The translations under genes were made by a program, and so were the position numbers. A stretch of DNA of 64,000 nt. Source: Branchiostoma belcheri (taxonomy: Eukaryota > Chordata > Leptocardii > Amphioxiformes > Branchiostomatidae). The notes below the pieces were generated by a model. It worked only from the letters and a program-made list of their open reading frames with translations, was not told the DNA's origin and did no database searches. Numbering within the stretch: position 1 is the first letter of the stretch; every line of letters starts with the position of its first letter. This document shows positions 62,101 through 64,000 of the stretch, piece by piece. The stretch spans positions 2,098,248 to 2,162,247 of the forward strand of contig NW_017802380.1 of the NCBI RefSeq assembly GCF_001625305.1, read 5' to 3'.

Positions 62101-63930
62101 CCCGCGCAGGTTGTTCATGTTGATTTCTGGGTCGTCCTTACGGACCACAGCAACAGCCCAGTAGCTGGCATCACCTGGAAGTAGGACAAAGCTTTAAAAC
62201 AGCCGCTCTTTCAGCACCAAGGACAACAAAACAACTATTGAAGTGCCCAAGTGATTTCAAACATCTCCATGTTTGTTTGAACAATGATGATCTATGTTCC
62301 ATACAACTCACCATTCCCATAGTCCTCTCCCATGACTGGCACCAGGTTGTACTGAGATCCAGCAGTGTAGATGTCTCCTCCATCCAGAGTGATCACATCA
62401 GCCTGAAGATTAAACCAACTTGAATGATGAAAACACGTAAAATGCAGTCACATATCCAAGTACCTTACACTAATTGCTAGAAGCAAATTTACAGTAAGAC
62501 ATGAATTCTATACTCTTTTGATCTTGGCACAGTTAAATGTTTATCTTTCTATCACAAAACATTCCCATAGAAAAGTACACGGAAAAGTCAATTTTCTTCA
62601 TTCTCTTGGTCAGGTGCTCTTGGTCTAGTTACAGTATTCTTTCTGTTATAATAAAAAATAAATAAAATGTTGTGCTGCCCACCTGGTTGTTGGAGATCTT
62701 GTACATGCAGTCCTCGCTAGACTGTCCCTGCACACACTCCAGCCTGTGGTTCAGATTCCTCATAACATTGTGGCTCATCTCCTGGCACTTCTGCTGCTCC
62801 TGGCTAGAGATGGTGCACCAGCGAAGGGTGCCTGTGCAACATAGAACAGGTACAATATTGAAGCACCAACTTTTCATGAACACTATTGATCAAGAAATGA
62901 AATTTACAATGATTTACCCCTGTAACAACAAAATCTTTGCATTTTATGAGACAGTACTTTTCGTATACCGATTGAAAATCTATGATGATTCAACAACTAC
63001 ATCCTTGCTTTAACATAAAAGAAACTACCTTACTGACCTGCTAACCTTTTATGAGCACTTTTCTAAAAGAAATAAAAAATTTACAATGATACAACAATAA
63101 AATGTTTGTGCTTCTGAAAGCCTCATCTCTCAATGTAGATCTGATCTTACTGTGGGGCTGGACAGGCTCCACAGCATGGTGTGTGCGGATACAGCGCAGG
63201 TACTCCTGTCCCAGCCACTTCTCCCAGCTGTCCTTGCTGCCCACCTCCACCAGATGCTGGGTGTCGTCACGGAACAGCAGGTCATGGCCGCTGAAGGAGG
63301 AGGAGTCAAACATGCTGAAGCCACGCTCGTTCCCATCCGAGCCAAACATCTCCTGTGGAGGGAAAGTTTATTTTTTATTGGAATTCAAGAATTAGAATCC
63401 CTTCTTTTCAAGCTTCCTCTTAAATGCATCAGTCAGACAAAATCACGGTCAATATACTGTAAATCTGGAAACATTCGCTGTGGCTTAATTTTTTTGCAGT
63501 TTCTGCTGTGAACACTGCCATAAATTCAAGACATTGAATTATACGTTTCAAACATATTATAACTGTTATACAAAATTGCATCAACAAAGAATTAAAACAC
63601 AGAGGAAACCCCCCTTTCCCTTCTACTGTATACACAAGTCTTCACAGATTCTTCAAACTTCCCACCTGAGTATTCTTCAACAGCTGCACAGCGCGGTCCA
63701 CCCACTCCTGGTTCCTCTCTTCAGACGTCATCACAGCGTGGGACGGGACGCGGGCCAGGCTGCACTCGCGCCACTGGTCCACGGGCCGGCGGGAACCGTC
63801 CGTGCACAGCAGCTCAAAGTCGTCGGCGTGCAGACCAGCGGCCCAGTTCTCAGGGTTGTGTCCATCAGTGTTGTCCTGGACAGTCTGGTGGTTGATAAAG
63901 GCAACATCACCGGCTCCCTCGGCAAGGCAC
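40392..63930 (-). CDS. Multi-lobe transferrin fused to a cadherin-like/TSP1/cystine-knot tail; 5' end outside window
   Basis: A secreted or surface protein by family; transferrin lobes bind Fe(III) with a synergistic carbonate. The window holds 2516 codons plus stop in 50 exons, with phases agreeing from the first exon (63666-63930) to the stop (40392-40394), so this reads as one transcription unit. Order from N to C: C-terminal half of lobe A, full lobes B, C, D, E (about 355 aa each), then a tail of about 945 aa. Lobes alternate type I (A, C, E: one 265-nt exon in the C-half) and type II (B, D: the same region split into 162 and 100 nt). Visible iron ligands are intact in B-E. The signal peptide and earlier lobes, if any, lie to the right. 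Vertebrate transferrins have two lobes, the Dunaliella form three, and sea-urchin major yolk protein is an enlarged transferrin; I know of none with this tail. The alternative, two adjacent genes misread as one, is disfavoured by phase continuity at 50660/50291 but needs a transcript. Confidence 0.9.
40529..40932. mobile_element. MITE with 34-bp perfect inverted ends (AGGCCACACCAA family)
   Basis: Arms 40529-40562 and 40899-40932 are exact complements starting AGGCCACACCAAGTAAA. Lies in the intron before the last transferrin-gene exon. Non-coding. Confidence 0.88.
42585..43679 (-). other. Tail part 3: last cadherin-like half-repeat and Ser/Gln/Glu-rich linker
   Basis: Exons 43516-43679, 43084-43209, 42585-42669. 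The first has [23 protein letters not shown] and QHDTIHVEV, in line with the second half of the preceding repeats and also reminiscent of CSPG/FREM repeats. The next two are low-complexity: [29 protein letters not shown], probably an extended linker to the TSP1 domain. Two approximate 130-bp repeats sit in the intron at about 42783-43052. Confidence 0.8.
42783..43052. repeat. Two approximate 130-150 bp tandem repeats in transferrin-gene intron
   Basis: GCTGGATAGAGCC, GACACACTGTGGCAAGT and GGCCTGTCCTTGGTGCTGAA occur in both copies. The last motif, reversed, is the dispersed TTCAGCACCAAGGACAGGCC core. Confidence 0.75.
44100..47589 (-). other. Tail part 2: Trp-rich stretch and two to three more cadherin-like repeats
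   Basis: Exons 47347-47589, 46874-46991, 46364-46507, 45636-45837, 45028-45279, 44531-44706, 44100-44217. It opens with a Trp/Pro-rich run ([19 protein letters not shown]). Three further stretches follow the same pattern: [14 protein letters not shown] with [27 protein letters not shown] followed by [14 protein letters not shown] and [12 protein letters not shown]; and SNLELQ with [14 protein letters not shown]. The phrase GTDSITI is the clearest match to the bacterial cadherin-like/VCBS-type consensus. Cysteines are sparse, unlike the transferrin lobes. Family assignment is by motif only. Confidence 0.78.
47893..50291 (-). other. Tail part 1: cadherin-like domain interrupted by a His/Ser/acidic segment
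   Basis: Exons 50098-50291, 49575-49676, 48939-49103, 48465-48591, 47893-48064. The first exon encodes [14 protein letters not shown] then [15 protein letters not shown]. The third to fifth end with GRPSLSFSG and [15 protein letters not shown]. Together these resemble two halves of the cadherin-like fold common in large bacterial adhesins (consensus near the end: a helix-like iNaaLa, then a strand ltYtp). Between the halves the 49676-48939 exons encode runs such as [11 protein letters not shown] and [18 protein letters not shown], rich in His, Ser, Glu and Arg, which could bind metal or charged partners. Domain naming is inference; exon structure and composition are seen directly. Confidence 0.8.
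49795..50040. repeat. Irregular short tandem repeat (about 15 bp unit)
   Basis: Repeats of GGGTGTCAGAACATA-like units with many variants (GTGTCAAAACATGG, GCATTGGAACATGGG) in the intron after exon 50098-50291. Confidence 0.7.
50400..50600. repeat. Foldback-family remnant downstream of lobe E
   Basis: AATTTCATCAGATTGGTAG followed by CTCAGAGCTTCTGACTGGAG, the latter shared with 19756-19775 in TRMU intron 4, plus a short internal inverted pair (ACTGTATGT and ACATACAGT). Confidence 0.55.
50660..53250 (-). other. Transferrin lobe E (type I), last lobe
   Basis: Six exons: 53090-53250, 52719-52809, 52294-52515, 51683-51815, 51250-51514, 50660-50840 (351 codons). Starts [17 protein letters not shown]. 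All four iron ligands visible as in lobe C; anion-site Lys in [16 protein letters not shown] replaces YYGYSGAF. Its last exon is shorter than in lobes A and C (181 nt) and stops at SHHTG, then splices in phase 1 into the non-transferrin tail at 50291. The donor end of the 222-nt exon is tandemly copied in the following intron (52144-52268). Confidence 0.95.
52144..52288 (-). repeat. Copies of the lobe E exon donor end in the following intron
   Basis: CTCACCAGGCACACAGCTC occurs at 52201 as well as at the real exon edge (52289), an 88-bp period, and a third, truncated unit lies at 52144-52200. The copies retain the GTGAGT donor on the minus strand. Confidence 0.88.
53398..53574. repeat. Foldback repeat between lobes D and E
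   Basis: GCTGACAGGTACAGCACCTG at the left is mirrored by GATGCAGGCGCTGTATCTG at the right, with GCAGCTTTTTT-type repeats between. Confidence 0.7.
53721..56385 (-). other. Transferrin lobe D (type II), complete
   Basis: Seven exons: 56237-56385, 55968-56058, 55438-55659, 54990-55122, 54673-54834, 54288-54387, 53721-53922 (353 codons). Same exon plan as lobe B. Asp (ADVITLDGG), Tyr (SYWAVAVA), Tyr (YYGYSGAF) and His (PSHAVMT) ligands present; anion-site Lys in GIGKTSGW. It differs from B by ARINNPEIN in place of VRKDDPEIN and by a shorter last exon (202 against 208 nt). It ends in phase 1 and joins lobe E. Confidence 0.95.
56090..56122. repeat. AC microsatellite
   Basis: About 15 CA units in lobe D intron 1. 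Similar AC or TG tracts at 40019-40046 and 51889-51950. Confidence 0.95.
56407..56675. repeat. Foldback element of the TTCATCAGG family between lobes C and D
   Basis: Starts ATTTCATCAGGCTGGTGAAA, with arms around 56445-56477 and 56629-56672 and an internal GACAGTCATAGAAATGT core. Confidence 0.7.
56795..59688 (-). other. Transferrin lobe C (type I), complete
   Basis: Six exons: 59534-59688, 58798-58888, 58441-58662, 57877-58009, 57406-57670, 56795-56996 (356 codons). Starts [17 protein letters not shown]. Ligands present: Asp in ADVITLDGG, Tyr in SYWAVAVV, Tyr in YYGYSGAF, His in PSHAVMT; anion-site Thr present and Lys in GLGKTAGW. The 222-, 133- and 265-nt exons are almost identical to those of lobe E and, where visible, lobe A. 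The first intron contains a 50-bp minisatellite (59040-59405). Confidence 0.95.
59040..59405. repeat. 50-bp minisatellite, about 8 copies, in transferrin lobe C intron
   Basis: Unit contains TGTATAGCCAGTATAACCGC, CCTTTGGCG and TAACACACCAGC. A single diverged unit is in TRMU intron 2 (about 21955-22010), so the unit derives from a dispersed repeat. Confidence 0.93.
60470..60650 (+). mobile_element. LINE-like fragment in lobe B intron
   Basis: Frame reading [19 protein letters not shown] and [11 protein letters not shown] resembles the C-terminal stretch of non-LTR reverse transcriptases. Confidence 0.6.
61170..61283. repeat. Partial foldback element of the same family in lobe B
   Basis: Core GACAGACTGTCATCGAAATG followed by TTGGTTGTGTAAAAAAGAGC and AACCTGATGAAACTATTC, the reverse orientation of the family end. 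Confidence 0.65.
63151..63930 (-). other. Transferrin lobe A (type I), C-terminal half only
   Basis: Exons 63666-63930 (265 nt) and 63151-63352 (202 nt). The first encodes [18 protein letters not shown] through [13 protein letters not shown], including the His iron ligand in PSHAV; the second encodes the lobe end with [15 protein letters not shown] and [10 protein letters not shown]. The N-terminal exons with Asp and both Tyr ligands lie beyond position 64000. The linker VEPVQPH joins lobe B with phase 1. The 63931-64000 remainder is intron. Confidence 0.93.
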
Positions 63931-64000
63931 CTGGGGGAGACAAGCACATATTAAGGTCAGGTTTAGTGATCTGTTTGGAGATAAAGGTAAACTTTAAGAT

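Larger units (their letters stand above)
60104..62831 (-). other. Transferrin lobe B (type II), complete
   Basis: Seven exons: 62683-62831, 62312-62402, 61953-62174, 61622-61754, 61352-61513, 60870-60969, 60104-60311 (355 codons). It opens with [18 protein letters not shown]. Ligands by alignment to human transferrin: Asp in ADVITLDGG, Tyr in SYWAVAVV, Tyr in YYGYSGAF, His in PSHAVMT. The anion site keeps Thr in SCHTG but has Lys in GIGKTSGW. The lobe closes with [19 protein letters not shown] and QKWLGSGYM. Intron between the last two exons carries a LINE fragment near 60470-60650; the one before holds a foldback near 61170-61283. Confidence 0.94.

Noticed and set aside
1..64000. CRISPR arrays, bacterial operons, ribosomal RNA or intact tRNA genes
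   Set aside because: None found; tRNA-like boxes belong to SINE-like fragments and the tandem repeats lack spacer-repeat structure.

Overview
This is a 64 kb piece of an animal genome, almost certainly a lancelet (Branchiostoma). Genes are split into many short exons with GT-AG introns. The coding sequence is closest to chordate families, introns carry many small foldback and inverted-repeat elements, and there is one 20-N scaffold gap at 34969-34988. I inferred the species group from gene content and repeat style and could not check it.

Four genes can be reconstructed exon by exon, and every splice phase agrees. (1) 1423-16393, minus strand: the N-terminal 557 codons of GRIPAP1 (GRASP-1), a coiled-coil endosomal protein whose 3' half lies off the left edge. 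(2) 17698-22995, minus strand: complete TRMU/MTU1, the mitochondrial tRNA 2-thiouridylase, 10 exons, 404 aa. (3) 23714-36963, plus strand: complete MTMR14 (Jumpy), a phosphoinositide phosphatase, 19 exons, 621 aa. TRMU and MTMR14 are head to head with 718 bp between their start codons, so they probably share a promoter. (4) 40392-63930 and beyond the right edge, minus strand: a very large gene with at least 4.5 tandem transferrin lobes followed by about 945 residues of unrelated extracellular sequence. This is the most unusual object in the window.

The multi-lobe transferrin gene alternates two lobe types with different exon layouts (type I and type II), giving a bilobal unit repeated about every 6.2 kb and ending in a lone type I lobe. 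All fully visible lobes keep the Asp, two Tyr and His iron ligands and the anion-site Thr, but carry Lys where vertebrate transferrins use the anion-binding Arg. Homologous exons are nearly identical, including silent sites, while their introns are unrelated, which suggests homogenisation restricted to exons. After the last lobe the same reading frame continues into a His/Ser/acidic segment embedded in cadherin-like repeats, a Trp-rich stretch, a thrombospondin type 1 repeat, a cystine-knot-like domain and a short tail ending at 40392. MTMR14 and this gene converge.

The remaining DNA is intron or intergenic sequence with mobile elements: a decayed mariner with TA target duplication in TRMU, two 1.2-1.6 kb elements in MTMR14, a hAT-type MITE with a perfect 8-bp target duplication, a family of MITEs ending in AGGCCACACC, LINE 3' fragments, SINE-like fragments and many foldbacks. 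A recurring oddity is tandem copies of exon edges inside the neighbouring intron, seen in GRIPAP1, MTMR14 (twice) and the transferrin gene. In MTMR14 intron 15 several of these copies look like 69-nt, in-phase cassette exons.
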